Notes: generated by a model from the sequence alone, not told the origin. Shown: positions 1-9,729, numbered from the stretch's first letter. The stretch is DNA of 64,000 nucleotides from JACKAF01 sp041391485 (GCA_041391485.1 JAWKNY010000015.1:1-64000), one strand, 5' to 3'. Numbers and translations: made by a program.

Positions 1-1
1 C

Positions 2-58
2 AAATACATCACCAACCATTTCTTCCTTTTCGGCGCCACCGTCATTTTCAAAATCTAA
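2..58 (+). CDS. C-terminal end of an unidentified protein (5' truncated)
   Basis: An open frame enters from the left edge and stops with TAA at 56-58. The 18 visible residues end in FFLFGATVIFKI, an alternating hydrophobic/aromatic pattern like the last strand of an outer-membrane beta-barrel. The stop lies 40 bp before the next start, so it probably belongs to the preceding gene on the same strand. Too little remains for a family assignment. Confidence 0.35.
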   Translation, partial: KYITNHFFLFGATVIFKI

Positions 59-98
59 GCACCTTGCCGTCGCTCTACTTTAGGGCGAGGATGAAAAC

Positions 99-1049
99 GT
101 GCGTATTGCTTTGATCCATAACGCTCGCTTTCCGGTAAAAACTTACGGGGGAACGGAGCGGGTGGTGTGGTGGCTCGCCAAAGGCCTGCATGAGGCCGGA
201 CACGATGTAACCCTGGTTGCCCATCCAAAAAGTCAAAACCCGTACGGCCCCGTGGTCCCTTACGAAGAAAGACGCATCGAGCGCACCGTCAGAAGCGTCG
301 ATGTTTACCATTACTTTGCGCCACCGGCGGTACTTCCCGAAAAACCCTACGTCGTCACCATTGGTGGCAACGGTCAGCTCGGCGAACGTTTTTTGCCAAA
401 CACTATTTTCGTCAGTCAGGATCACGCCCGACGCCATAACTCTCAATGCTTTGTTCACAATGGCTTGGATCCGGACGAGTACCGTTACAAAAGAAAGAAA
501 AGTAATTACGCCATCTTTTTGGGCAAAGCGTCCTGGAACGTAAAGAATGTCAAAGGGGCTATCCGCATCGCTCGAAAAGCGCGCGTGCCTTTGAAGGTCC
601 TGGGGGGAAGCCGATGGGTTTTCAAGCGCTGGCGTGGCGTGCATTGGGCAGGCATGGTGGGCGGCGAAAAAAAAGCAGAGCTCATCGCCGGAGCGCGGGC
701 ACTTCTTTTCCCGGTGATCTGGAACGAGCCCTTTGGCATCGCCGTTACGGAGGCGCTTGTCAGTGGGACCCCGGTCGTCGCACGTCGATTGGGCTCTCTA
801 CCCGAACTTATCGTTCCGGAAGTCGGCTATCTTTGTGACTCCATGCGTGATTTCAACGCCGCTCTTTCAAACGTGGACCACTTCTCAAGCGTGACCTGTC
901 GTGAATGGGTTCTAGAAAAGTTTACCTACACGCAAATGGCCGAAAAATACCTGCACTATTACGCCCGCGTCCTGAATGGTGAGACCCTCAATCCCGTTCC
1001 CCCGCAAGCGGTGGCCTCACCCGCGCGGACCTTCCCCATCCCGGATTAG
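99..1049 (+). CDS. Glycosyltransferase family 4 (GT-B fold)
   Basis: A cytoplasmic retaining glycosyltransferase that probably transfers a sugar from a nucleotide donor during surface-polysaccharide or glycolipid assembly. The N-terminus carries the GT-B acceptor-domain start (MRIALIHN, then YGGTERVV at residues 16-23). The donor site has the GT4 E-x7-E signature in WNEPFGIAVTEAL (residues 208-220), followed by SGTPVVA and LPELI. At 316 residues it is short for GT4 but both halves are present. The start is GTG at 99 behind GGGCGAGG; the ATG at 91 is in another frame and stops after seven codons. Its acceptor and donor sugars cannot be read from sequence. It stands first in a glycan-rich region. 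Confidence 0.85.
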   Translation: MRIALIHNARFPVKTYGGTERVVWWLAKGLHEAGHDVTLVAHPKSQNPYGPVVPYEERRIERTVRSVDVYHYFAPPAVLPEKPYVVTIGGNGQLGERFLPNTIFVSQDHARRHNSQCFVHNGLDPDEYRYKRKKSNYAIFLGKASWNVKNVKGAIRIARKARVPLKVLGGSRWVFKRWRGVHWAGMVGGEKKAELIAGARALLFPVIWNEPFGIAVTEALVSGTPVVARRLGSLPELIVPEVGYLCDSMRDFNAALSNVDHFSSVTCREWVLEKFTYTQMAEKYLHYYARVLNGETLNPVPPQAVASPARTFPIPD

Positions 1050-1062
1050 ATGCCGAAGCACT

Positions 1063-1090
1063 TTGACTAGGGAGCTTTTTTTGGCATACT
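1063..1090 (+). promoter_or_regulatory. Likely sigma70-type promoter for the DUF2090 gene
   Basis: TTGACT (1063-1068) and CATACT (1085-1090) are separated by 16 bp and lie 28 bp before the ATG at 1118. An AGGAG ribosome site (1107-1111) sits between them and the start. This fits a dedicated promoter in the gap after the glycosyltransferase gene. Confidence 0.5.
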
Positions 1091-1117
1091 ACCCCCCAAG
1101 AAAAACAGGAGTAAACA

Positions 1118-2038
1118 ATGGCTAATGAGCGCGGATATAGCAAAGACCTTCTAATTCTTCCTTTTGATCACCGCACGTCCTTTCAGAAAAAGATGCTTGG
1201 ACACGGCAACCCCCCCACGCCGGCGGAAGTCCAGCAGGTTGCGGAATTCAAAATGATGATCTTCGAAGGCTTCGAAAAGGCCGTAGGCACCGGACTCCCC
1301 AAAGAAAAGATGGGCATTCTGGTCGACGAACAATTCGGCTCGGCAGTCATTCAGAAGGCCAAAGCTTTTGGCTGTAGCGTCTCGGTCGCGGCGGAGAAGA
1401 GCGGTCAGGATGAATTCGATTTCGAATACGGAAACGACTACGCCAAGCACATTGAGTCCGTGAATCCGGACTTTGTTAAGGTTTTGGTCCGCTACAACCC
1501 CGAGGACGACGCCACGCTGAACCAGCGACAAGCGCAGAAGCTAGCGACCTTGGGCCAGTACCTGAACGAGAAGAACCGCAAATTTATTTTTGAGCTCCTT
1601 GTCCCGCCAACGCCGGCGCAGCTTGAGCGCTGCAAGGGTGAAAAGCCGGTATTTGACGTCGAGATGCGCCCCAAGCTGATGGTGCAAGCCATTCAGGAAC
1701 TCCAGAAGGCCAAGGTGGAACCCGACGTGTGGAAGCTCGAAGGCCTGGATCGCAAATCCGATTGCGAGATGGTTGTGGAAGCCTGCCGCGAGGGCGGACG
1801 CGACAAAGTCGGTGTCATTATTCTTGGACGTGGAGAGAACGACGCCAAGGTGCGCGAATGGTTGCGCGTAGGTGCCAATGTGGCCGGTGTCATCGGTTTT
1901 GCGGTGGGACGTACGGTCTTCCAACAAGCCTTGCTCGATTTCCAGGCAAAGAAAATCAGCCGGGAAGACGCCATCGGACGGATTGCCGACAGTTACGCTG
2001 GATTCTGCCGTCTGTGGTTAGAGGCACGCGAGGGATAG
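1118..2038 (+). CDS. DUF2090-type class I aldolase-like protein
   Basis: This 306-residue protein is a stand-alone version of the domain fused to the C-terminus of some IolC kinases (DUF2090), related to sugar-phosphate aldolases such as the 5-keto-2-deoxygluconate-6-phosphate aldolase step of inositol breakdown. Visible barrel landmarks are LPFDHRTSF (14-22), GILVDEQFG (66-74), KVLVRYNPE (121-129), WKLEGLD (205-211) and VGVIILGRG (231-239); K121 and K206 are candidate Schiff-base lysines. No other inositol-catabolism gene is in the window, so the substrate is open. The start is well supported by AGGAG seven bases upstream and its own promoter. Confidence 0.75.
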   Translation: MANERGYSKDLLILPFDHRTSFQKKMLGHGNPPTPAEVQQVAEFKMMIFEGFEKAVGTGLPKEKMGILVDEQFGSAVIQKAKAFGCSVSVAAEKSGQDEFDFEYGNDYAKHIESVNPDFVKVLVRYNPEDDATLNQRQAQKLATLGQYLNEKNRKFIFELLVPPTPAQLERCKGEKPVFDVEMRPKLMVQAIQELQKAKVEPDVWKLEGLDRKSDCEMVVEACREGGRDKVGVIILGRGENDAKVREWLRVGANVAGVIGFAVGRTVFQQALLDFQAKKISREDAIGRIADSYAGFCRLWLEAREG

Positions 2039-2098
2039 GTAAGACCCATCTCAGAAGAAATCCAATTTAATCTGAAGTCGGGAAAGCTCGCGGCCAAA

Positions 2099-2914
2099 GT
2101 GTGGGGGCCAGAGGGGGCGACCCCTGTGCTCGCCTTGCACGGCTGGCTGGACAACGCCGCCACGTTTGATCGCCTGGCTCCGCGCCTCAAAGGCATCCGC
2201 CTCGTCGCGCCCGACTTTCTCGGACATGGATTGTCCGATCACTTGCCAGAAGGCATGCAGTACCACTTCATTGGATCCGTTCCCGTGCTGGCTGAGCTTC
2301 TGCACGCGTTGAAGTGGAAGCGCTACGGGATACTCGGGCATTCCATGGGGGCTGCAGTCGGCAGCCTGCTAGCGGCCATCAGTCCCGAAGAGGTCTCTGG
2401 ACTTTTCCTAATCGATTCCATTGGCCCGATGTCAGACAGCGCGGAAGGCAATGTCACTCGCCTCAAGCAGTTCGTCGATAGGTGGGTGCGGGACCCTCGC
2501 CGATCCTCTCCGCGGGTTTTTTCCGCGAAAGAAGACATGGTAAAGGCACGCCAAAAGGTGGCGTCCATTAGCACCGAAGGCGCCCGCTGCATCGTTGAGA
2601 GAGGTTCGATTGCCGTAGAAGGCGGTTTTAGCTGGAGCAGTGACCCTCGCCTGACGCTGCCGTCGTCCCTGCGAATGACGGAGGAGCAAGTCCTGGCGTT
2701 TCTGGCCCAGATCCGATGCCCTACCGAGATTCTATGGGCGACAGAGGGCCTACCCGGGCGGCTTCCCTACATCAAAGATCACCTCGAAAAGCGCTGTCAG
2801 GCGATCCCGCATCTAAAACAGCGCCACCTAGAAGGTGGCCATCACCTTCAGCTCGACGTCCCCGAAGCGGTCGCGCCTCTCGTGCAGGCTTTTTTCGACG
2901 GCCTGAAGCCCTAA
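2099..2914 (+). CDS. Alpha/beta hydrolase
   Basis: A serine hydrolase of the alpha/beta fold with an HGWLDN oxyanion loop (14-19), the nucleophile elbow GHSMG (80-84), and a C-terminal catalytic histidine in EGGHHLQLD (about 245-253). Substrate is unknown; the motifs resemble SERHL-type hydrolases. The start is uncertain. GTG at 2099 is the first conventional start, but the frame is open back to the TAG of the upstream gene (2036-2038), and the residues before it (ISEEIQFNLKSGKLAAKV) look like the usual first strands of the fold. The true start may be ATC 2048 or CTG 2072. The gene ends in a 4-bp convergent overlap with the M3 peptidase gene. Confidence 0.8.
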   Translation: MWGPEGATPVLALHGWLDNAATFDRLAPRLKGIRLVAPDFLGHGLSDHLPEGMQYHFIGSVPVLAELLHALKWKRYGILGHSMGAAVGSLLAAISPEEVSGLFLIDSIGPMSDSAEGNVTRLKQFVDRWVRDPRRSSPRVFSAKEDMVKARQKVASISTEGARCIVERGSIAVEGGFSWSSDPRLTLPSSLRMTEEQVLAFLAQIRCPTEILWATEGLPGRLPYIKDHLEKRCQAIPHLKQRHLEGGHHLQLDVPEAVAPLVQAFFDGLKP

Positions 2915-4999
2915 CGAACGTTCAGACCCAGACTTTCCAAGAAGGCCACGTTGTTGGGTTCTCTTCCAAGGAAGCCCTTGATGAGCTCCGAAGGATCTAC
3001 GGTGCCGCCCTTTTCAAGAATCCAGTGACGGTAGTCCGCACCGGTCTTGGCGTTCAGAAGCCCTTCCTTCTCAAAACGGGTGAACATGTCTTGAGCGAAA
3101 ACCTCAGACCACAAATACCCGTAGTACCCGGCATCATAGCCCCCCATCAAATGCCCGAAACTCGCTTGCGGCTGAGTCCCCGGCGGCATGGCGATGAGCA
3201 TGATTTCCTTCTGAAGCTTTTCGTAAACCGCAGTGGAATTTACCGACGCCGACGTATGGTACGTCATATCGAGCATTCCAAAGAAAAGTTGGCGTAGGTA
3301 AGTAATGCCTGCATTGGCAAGCTTGGCCTTTAATAGGGAATCCAACAATTCGTCCGGCAGCGTCTCCGTCGGCCGCTGGAAATGGCCGGAGAGTTTGCTC
3401 AAGGACTCCTTGTTCCAAACCCAGTTCTCCAACATCTGCGAAGGCGCCTCCACAAAATCACGCTTCACGCGCGTCCCGGAGAACGTCGTGTAGGGAGCTG
3501 TGGTTAACACCTGGTGCATGATGTGGCCGAACTCGTGAAATTGGGTTTCCACTTCACTATGGGTCAACAAGGACGGCTGCCCCTCTTGAGGCGCATTGTA
3601 GTTCGCCACAATGGAGGACACCGGACGCTGGTAACTTCCATCCGGCCGCGTGTACCCCGAAACCAAGGTGAAAGCAGCCGCGTGCCCGTACTTTCCAGGG
3701 CGCGGGAAAAGATCCATGTAAAAACTTGCTACATGTTTATTAGTCTTTCTGTCGACGACCTTGTAAGCAAGTACCGAGTCATGCCAGCGAGGGGCGTCGG
3801 TGTCTTCTACGAAGTCCACGTTCAGTAGGGTTTCGTAGATTTCAAACATTCCCTTATTCACCGTCGCAAGGGGGAAGTACTCTTTTATCTTCTGGTGATC
3901 GACCTGGTACTTCTCTTTCTTTATCTGGTTGTCGTAATAGCGCCAGTCCCAAGGCAAGATCTCGGTGGCGCCGGGCTCATCCTTGCGCTTGAACTCGAGC
4001 ATCTCCGCTAGATCGGCTTCACCCTTGGGTTTTAGCTTGGCAATGAGGTCGTTCAGGAAGGCGAGCACCTTCTCCCGGCTCTTTGGCCATCCGCTGTTCC
4101 AGGACGAAGGAGGCATGGTTCTTTTGCCAAGTAACTCTGCCGACTCGTGTCTTAAGCCAATGGCTTGCTCCAGCAAATCCGTATTTCGATCGCCGCCACG
4201 GTTAAAAACTTGATTTGTAAACGCCGGCGCGCATCCGCGTTCTTCGCGTTCTGCATGAAGGGAAATACCGGGGTAAGAAAGGCCGACTTTGTACTTACCC
4301 TCTTCGGTCTTTTCAAGCCCCTTGATGTAGTCTTGGGGCAGGCCTTCAAGCTCTTCGAGACTAACAACGAGAAAGTCCTTCCATTCCACCAGGTTCTTGT
4401 CGAACTCGGTGGTGATTTCCACTAGCTTCTTCTTTTTCTCGATGAACTTCTTTCGCTTCTCGCGGTAGCTCCAAACCGTTGCGCTGAAACTCTTCCAGGT
4501 ATTCTGTCACCAGCCGTTTTTGCACATCACCTAAGTTCTTGCTCTTCGCCTCGGCGGCTTTCACCACCTTGTAGAGGTCTTCACGCGCGAAAATGTCCAC
4601 GTAAAGCTTCGCGATGGCTTGTTCGCATTCATCCGCGGCCTCACGTACCTCGGCGTCCGGCGAAACGTACTTCAAAAAATTGACCGGTTCGAGGCCGGTG
4701 GAGAATTCTGCTAAAGCGGTTTCCAGGGCCAGTACACCCGTATCGAAATTAACCGTCGACAGATCAAGGCCAGCGATCGTATCGATGCCGGAGTTGACTC
4801 GATCCTGCTCTTGGTCGCAGATACTTCGAATCTCGTCAGGGGTATAAGAGAAGTTCAGTTGCGTGAGATCGTGCATGCGCTCTCCTGTGTCGGTTGCGCC
4901 CCTTCCCGCCACAACGTTGTTGTTTCCGCTGCACGTGATGACAAGGAAAGACGTCACCATAAAGATACAAGAATATAAGATTTTCACCCCAACCCCCAT
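2911..4999 (-). CDS. M3 family zinc oligopeptidase, lipoprotein (frameshifted)
   Basis: A thimet-oligopeptidase/Dcp-like metallopeptidase predicted to be anchored as a periplasmic lipoprotein. The zinc motif HEFGH is encoded at 3537-3523. The N-terminal part has a short hydrophobic segment and a lipobox-like LVITC. The start is ATG 4999 or, more likely, GTG 4987 (MKILYSC), which follows a G-rich ribosome site. The N-terminal frame ends near 4365 and the main frame takes over at about 4430. Within the main frame, two short stretches (about 4265-4195 and 4135-4090) read sensibly only in another frame, for example PFMQNAKNADARRRLQIKF, so at least four compensating indels are present. Sequencing error is more likely than a dead gene because the catalytic C-terminus is intact. 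Confidence 0.8.
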
Positions 5000-5111
5000 G
5001 TTTTTTACGGTAGGAGCAATCCTTCACGGATCGCACAGAAACCCTCACACCAATTTTTAGTATGGAAGGTATAAGGTCAAGCTTACTGGAGAAGGGTGTT
5101 AACTTTTGTCG

Positions 5112-6038
5112 TTAAGAGTGCTCGAGACCTTCTAGGAAGGCTCCGCGTCGATAGCGGCAGCACACCCGGAACCCGCAGCAGTCACCGCTTGGCGGTAGAT
5201 CTTGTCGTGAACATCCCCTGCAGCGAAACACACCGGGCACACCCGTCTGCGTGGTGGGCAACTTAGCAAGTTTGATGTATCCGGTTTCATCTAGATCCAG
5301 ATGCCCTTTCAGAAAATCCGTATTGGGTTTGTGTCCGATCGCCACAAAAACTCCGCCACAGGGAAGCGTGGAAACCTCACCCGTTTTCAGATTCTTCAAA
5401 CGAACGCCTTCCACCTTGTCTTCGCCCAGAATCTCTTCAATGCCCGTATCCCAGATGAAATCAATCTTGGGGTGCTTCAGCGCCCGGTCCTGCATGATCT
5501 TGACGCCCGAAGTTGATCGCGGCGGTGCACGACGGTGACCTTTGCAAAACGGGTCAGGTAGTTGGCCTCCTCCATGGCGGTATCCCCACCGCCCACTACG
5601 ACCAGATCCTCATCCCGGAAAAAGGCCCCATCGCAGGTCGCACAGGCCGAAACCCTTTGGCCATGAGCTTTTGTTCGGAAGGCAGGCCCAGCCATTTGGC
5701 TGAAGCGCCTGTCGCGATGATTACGGCCTTCGCTTCGTACACCGTATCGCCACAATAAACCTTGTGCGTTTTGCCACTGAAGTCCACCTTGGTAACGTCT
5801 TTTTGTAGGAACCGTGTTCCAAACCGCTCCGCTTGTTTGCGGAACATCGGCATCATCTCGGGCCCCATGATGCCGTCGGGAAAACCGGGGTAGTTCTCCA
5901 CGTCACTGGTAAGCATCAGCTGCCCGCCAACCTGGTAGCCCTCAATCAGCAGCGGCTTAGGTTGGCTCGCGCGGTGTAAATGGCTGCCGTATAGCCTGCG
6001 GGTCCCGAGCCTATGATGATTACCGATTCCACACTCAT
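5112..6038 (-). CDS. trxB: Thioredoxin reductase (frameshifted)
   Basis: A flavoprotein that passes electrons from NADPH to thioredoxin. The N-terminus MSVESVIIIGSGPAGYTAA carries the FAD-binding GxGxxG. The redox-active CATC is encoded at 5644-5633, and the NADPH site VVVGGGDTAMEEA follows. The C-terminus ends in AFLEGLEHS. The reading frame changes near 5965, 5660, 5510 and at least twice between 5260 and 5130, yet every conserved block is present in some frame. ATG 6038-6036 overlaps the TGA of the upstream epimerase (ATGA), implying co-translation. An essential-type gene with only indel damage suggests sequence error. Confidence 0.85.
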
Positions 6039-6991
6039 TCCGTTCCTCCGTCGTCCACTACGTCTTGCTTCATTTCCACAAAGAGATCACGCAAGGTAGT
6101 TTTCAGATCCGTAAAATAGCAACCCGAGAGCCTATCCTCAAGTTTATCGATGCTGAGCGACAAGCCCGCAAAAGGGTTCGCTAGTTGTTCCCTTGAGGCG
6201 ACAATTTGCAAGGGGTCCCCGTGAATTTCCAGAAGCAGCGAGAGGATATCCCGAATGGAGGTGGCTTGAGGGGCAGCGATGTGCATCACTTCGTATCCCG
6301 GCCTCGCCGATTCCACCAAATCTACCATCATGCGAGCGGCGTCCCGTACATCGAGAAAATGCCGGGTTACCTCGGCATTAGCCACGGAGATCTTAGATTC
6401 GCCGGCGGCGGCCGCCTTAAGAATTTTACGAATCAAGTCGGGCGCCACGAAGCCCACTGTCTGGCCCGGGCCCAGGCAGCTATCGATACGCCCAACGACG
6501 GCCTTGAAACCGTCGCCCGCCGCCTGCTCCACACAGCGTTCGGCCAAATATTTGCTAAACGCGTACTTGCTACCAGGTGCCACCCTGGAGGCCTCCCGCA
6601 CAAGTCCCGCTTGATTTCCATAGACCTGAACCGAGCTTGCCAGAAAGAAGGTCTGCTTGAAATCGATTGCCTTGAGTCCCTCAAGCAAACTTTGAGTAGA
6701 GAGCGTGTTGTACTCAAAATATTGCGGAAATGGCAGGTCTTCGGAGACTCTAGACAAACCCGACAGGTGATACACTCTGTCGACTGGATTCTCCTTCAGC
6801 CATTTCGTTACGCTTGAAGCATCCGCCAGATCGAGGGCAACAGTCTCTGCCCCCGGTGCCACTTTTCCAGATCGGCTAGAAATGTATATTTGGGCATTGG
6901 GCACTTGGCGGCGGAGTGCCACCACCAAGTGCTTACCCAGAAATCCGCTTCCGCCGGTAATAAGGATTTTCACGGGCGGAGACGTTATCAC
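6035..6991 (-). CDS. NAD-dependent sugar epimerase/reductase (extended SDR)
   Basis: An extended short-chain dehydrogenase acting on a nucleotide sugar. It has the Rossmann motif GGSGFLG (residues 13-19) and the catalytic YxxxK in YAFSKYLAE, preceded by the SSVQVYG serine region. Length (318 residues) and overall pattern resemble GDP-4-keto-6-deoxymannose reductases and UDP-sugar epimerases; the exact substrate cannot be told. It shares an ATGA overlap with trxB downstream, an odd functional pairing. It likely supplies a sugar to the surrounding glycan genes. Confidence 0.8.
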   Translation of the reverse strand: MITSPPVKILITGGSGFLGKHLVVALRRQVPNAQIYISSRSGKVAPGAETVALDLADASSVTKWLKENPVDRVYHLSGLSRVSEDLPFPQYFEYNTLSTQSLLEGLKAIDFKQTFFLASSVQVYGNQAGLVREASRVAPGSKYAFSKYLAERCVEQAAGDGFKAVVGRIDSCLGPGQTVGFVAPDLIRKILKAAAAGESKISVANAEVTRHFLDVRDAARMMVDLVESARPGYEVMHIAAPQATSIRDILSLLLEIHGDPLQIVASREQLANPFAGLSLSIDKLEDRLSGCYFTDLKTTLRDLFVEMKQDVVDDGGTE

Positions 6992-7007
6992 CGAATAGAC
7001 CCAACGT

Positions 7008-7793
7008 CTATTTAGTACCGGCGACGGTCAGAGCGTCCTCAAGAAGCTGGCGTACTCGCGCCGGATCGTAGCCTTCGTTGACGCTGACCTCTACCGTTGC
7101 CGCGCGGCCGTAGATCGAAAAGCTCGACCCGGGCTGCACCGAACCGTCCACCAGAGAACAGGCCGTATTCTCATCCGAGATTTCAAGACTCACAAACTCG
7201 TGCTCGTATCCGGAATGGATCAGAAAACTAAGTTGCGAAAAAGTCTCCCCGTTCCATTGCGTCGCTAGAGTCACTTGCTCACTTTCTGACTGCAGGCCAT
7301 TGAAGAAGACATCTAGCTGCTCGGAATCCTTGGCCACGTAAGCGCTCAAGTCACCGTACTCGGCGATCTGCGCGTGGAGACGAATCGGAAAAGCCGTGAT
7401 GCTGCCATCGGGACGGTAAAGCGTCGAACCGGATCGCGCTAATCTTCCGTTGTCGTAATAAAAGGTATTCCCGCTCTTGAGTAGCCGTCCGCTTGGGTAG
7501 TAGTACGTTTCCCCACTCTTCAGCAAACGGCCGTCCGGGTAGTACAGTGTGCCACCTGATTTCAGTAAACGCCCGGTCGAGTAGTAAAAGGTCTCACCAC
7601 TCTTCAGAAGGCGTCCGCTGGCGTAATAGAGCGTGTTACCGCTCTTTAACACGCGCCCGCTCGGGTAGTAGTAGGTCTCTCCACTCTTGAGCAGTCGGCC
7701 GCCCTTGTACTGAATCGTTCCGGGACACTCCACGGAATAACCCGTAAGACTGAGTCCCATCCCCAAAATAACTAGTAGTTTTTTAACTTTCAT
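7008..7793 (-). CDS. Secreted protein with seven 14-residue MORN-like repeats
   Basis: A 261-residue exported protein. A signal peptide (about residues 1-20) is followed at residues 32-129 by seven head-to-tail copies of a 14-residue unit of the form GRLLKSGETYYYPS, which resembles the MORN_2 repeat. The remaining 130 residues (IRLHAQIAEYG onward) show no family I recognise and contain one cysteine in the C-terminal domain. The start ATG 7793 follows a run of six G. MORN-like repeats usually form beta-hairpin ladders used for binding; here the target is unknown. The gene is divergent from the rml operon. Confidence 0.75.
   Translation of the reverse strand: MKVKKLLVILGMGLSLTGYSVECPGTIQYKGGRLLKSGETYYYPSGRVLKSGNTLYYASGRLLKSGETFYYSTGRLLKSGGTLYYPDGRLLKSGETYYYPSGRLLKSGNTFYYDNGRLARSGSTLYRPDGSITAFPIRLHAQIAEYGDLSAYVAKDSEQLDVFFNGLQSESEQVTLATQWNGETFSQLSFLIHSGYEHEFVSLEISDENTACSLVDGSVQPGSSFSIYGRAATVEVSVNEGYDPARVRQLLEDALTVAGTK
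7407..7700 (-). repeat. Seven tandem 42-bp coding repeats
   Basis: The repeat units encode 14 residues each, with the core GR(L/V)LKSG(E/N/G)T and a Tyr-rich end. Units 1 to 6 are close copies and the seventh (GRLARSGSTLYRPD) is more diverged. In-frame 42-bp units allow copy-number change without frameshift. Confidence 0.8.
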
Positions 7794-7807
7794 TTAGCCC
7801 CCCAATT

Positions 7808-7830
7808 TTGCCGCTAACAAGGAGCGGCAA
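7808..7830. promoter_or_regulatory. Inverted repeat in the MORN protein / rmlB divergent region
   Basis: TTGCCGCT (7808-7815) and AGCGGCAA (7823-7830) are perfect 8-bp arms around a 7-base loop. On the minus strand this lies just ahead of the ribosome site of the MORN-repeat gene, so it could act as an mRNA hairpin or as an operator. Function is inferred only from position. Confidence 0.4.
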
Positions 7831-7948
7831 TCTTTACTGGGTACGGGAAAGCCGGACTCCTGTCATTGCCCCCCGCATCACAAGGCCTCCCTGCGCCGTT
7901 AAACGCTTGCCAGGCGCTTATCCCACGACTAGAAAAACAAAAGTGAAA

Positions 7949-9005
7949 GTGCCAAAAGAGAATGAATTTCGGTGTGTTGTCACAGGCGGCTGCGGCTTCA
8001 TAGGCTCAAATTTTGTGGGGCTGCTCCTCTCGGAATACCCAAAAGCGAGGATTCTAAATATAGACAGCATGACCTATGCGGCCCACCCTCAGACGGCAAA
8101 GCGGCTGGAGGAGTTGGCACCCGAACGTTACGAGCACGCCAAGGCCGATATCGCGGATCCGGAGCTAGAGGCCTCTCTCTCGGATTTCAATCCTCACGCC
8201 ATCGTTAATTTCGCCGCAGAAACGCACGTCGACAAGAGCATCTTGGATCCGTCCGCCTTCGTGCAGACGAACGTCGCGGGAGTACAAAACCTTCTTACGC
8301 TGTCGCGGAAATTGGGAAATGTGCGTTTCCTGCAGGTTTCTACCGATGAAGTGTATGGATCACTAAACCCCGACGATCCCACGTTCACGGAAAATCACCG
8401 CTGGTTCCCAGTTCTCCGTATGCGGCGGCGAAAGCCTCAGGGGATCATTTTGCCATGGCCGCCCACCATACTTTTGGGCAGGACGTCGTCGTCACTGGTG
8501 CACGAATAACTTCGACCTTATCAATACCCCGAGAAGCTGATCCCGCTGGTGATCGCAAACGCCATCGAAAACAAAACCCATTCCCATCTATGGAGATGGT
8601 CAGCAGGTGCGCGATTGGTTGCACGTATCGGATCACTGCAGAGCGATATTGTCAGTGTTGTTCGACGGAAAGATTGGCGAGGTCTACAACATCAGCGCCA
8701 GTGAAGAACACTCCAACCTGAACCTGGTTCGCGAAATTTTAAAGCGCTTAGAGAAGCCGGAATCTCTCATGCAGTACGTAAAGGATCGGCCGGGACACGA
8801 TCGGCGTTATGGACTCAACGCTGACAAAATCCGCCGCGAACTCGGCTGGGCACCCAAGTTTAGCTTTAGAGATGGTCTCAACCAGACGGTAGATTGGTAC
8901 CTCCAAAATACCGATTGGTGGCAAAGCCTGCGCAACGAGGCCTATGCGGCCTACTACGCGGCCAACTACGCACCCAAGGCTCAAGAAAAGGAGAAGCCCC
9001 TATGA
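7949..9005 (+). CDS. rmlB: dTDP-glucose 4,6-dehydratase (frameshifted)
   Basis: Second enzyme of dTDP-sugar synthesis; converts dTDP-glucose to dTDP-4-keto-6-deoxyglucose. The N-terminus has TGGCGFIGSN (NAD site), then VNFAAETHVDKSI and STDEVYGS. After a frameshift near 8398 the catalytic YAAAK appears (SSPYAAAKASGDH), and after further shifts near 8498, 8516 and 8578 the family blocks CTNNFGPYQYPEKLIP and GDGQQVRDWLHVSDHCRAI follow, with an intact C-terminus. All dehydratase motifs are therefore present across four indels. GTG 7949 fits the N-terminus of the family; the open frame further upstream has no family similarity. Its TGA overlaps the ATG of rmlA. Confidence 0.85.
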
Positions 9006-9727
9006 TACGTGGAGTGGTACTCGCTGGGGGAACAGGTTCGAGACTCTTCCCTTTGACCAAGGTTACCAACAAGCATTTACTCCCCGTCGGACAAAAGCCG
9101 ATGATCTTGCATGCCGTCACCAAGCTGGTAGAAGCGGAGATTCGCGACATCTTGATAGTCACCGGTGTGGAACACATGGGGGACGTCGTAAACCTTCTGG
9201 GTTCGGGCAAAGACTACAACTGCAAGTTTACTTACAAAGTTCAGGATACGGCCGGAGGCATTGCTCAGGCGCTTGGACTTGCCGAAGACTACTGCAAAGA
9301 TTCAAAACTAACGGTAGTGCTCGGTGACAATATTTTCAGTACTTCTTTGAAAAAGCATGCGCAGAACTTTCATGATCAAGAGAGGGGCGCAAAGATACTT
9401 TTAAGCCAGGTAAGCGATCCCCAACGTTTCGGCGTTGCTGAGGTTTCCGGCAACAAGATTGTGAGCATTGAAGAGAAGCCCTCGGCTCCGAAAAGCCGCT
9501 ACGCTGTCACAGGTATCTACTTTTACGACTCAGATGTTTTCAACATTGTAAGAACGCTAAAGCCAAGTAAACGCGGGGAGCTTGAGATCACCGACGTCAA
9601 TAACGCGTACCTTCAACGCGGCACCCTCACCTTCGACGTTTTGGAAGGGCCCTGGACCGACGCGGGAACTTTCGATTCCTACTACCTCGCCAATAAAATT
9701 GCCTTCGAGGCAGACGAGAAAAAATAA
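9002..9727 (+). CDS. rmlA: Glucose-1-phosphate thymidylyltransferase
   Basis: Makes dTDP-glucose from dTTP and glucose-1-phosphate, the entry step to dTDP-deoxysugars. The start MIRGVVLAGGTGSRL with FPLTKVTNKHLLPV is the nucleotidyltransferase signature; GDNIF and EEKP follow in the expected places. The protein (241 residues) is at the short end for RmlA, lacking the C-terminal helices of the longer form. ATG 9002 lies in the stop of rmlB (ATGA), so translation is probably coupled; the GTG start further upstream would run inside rmlB. This gene is undamaged although its neighbours are frameshifted. Confidence 0.9.
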   Translation: MIRGVVLAGGTGSRLFPLTKVTNKHLLPVGQKPMILHAVTKLVEAEIRDILIVTGVEHMGDVVNLLGSGKDYNCKFTYKVQDTAGGIAQALGLAEDYCKDSKLTVVLGDNIFSTSLKKHAQNFHDQERGAKILLSQVSDPQRFGVAEVSGNKIVSIEEKPSAPKSRYAVTGIYFYDSDVFNIVRTLKPSKRGELEITDVNNAYLQRGTLTFDVLEGPWTDAGTFDSYYLANKIAFEADEKK

Positions 9728-9729
9728 AG

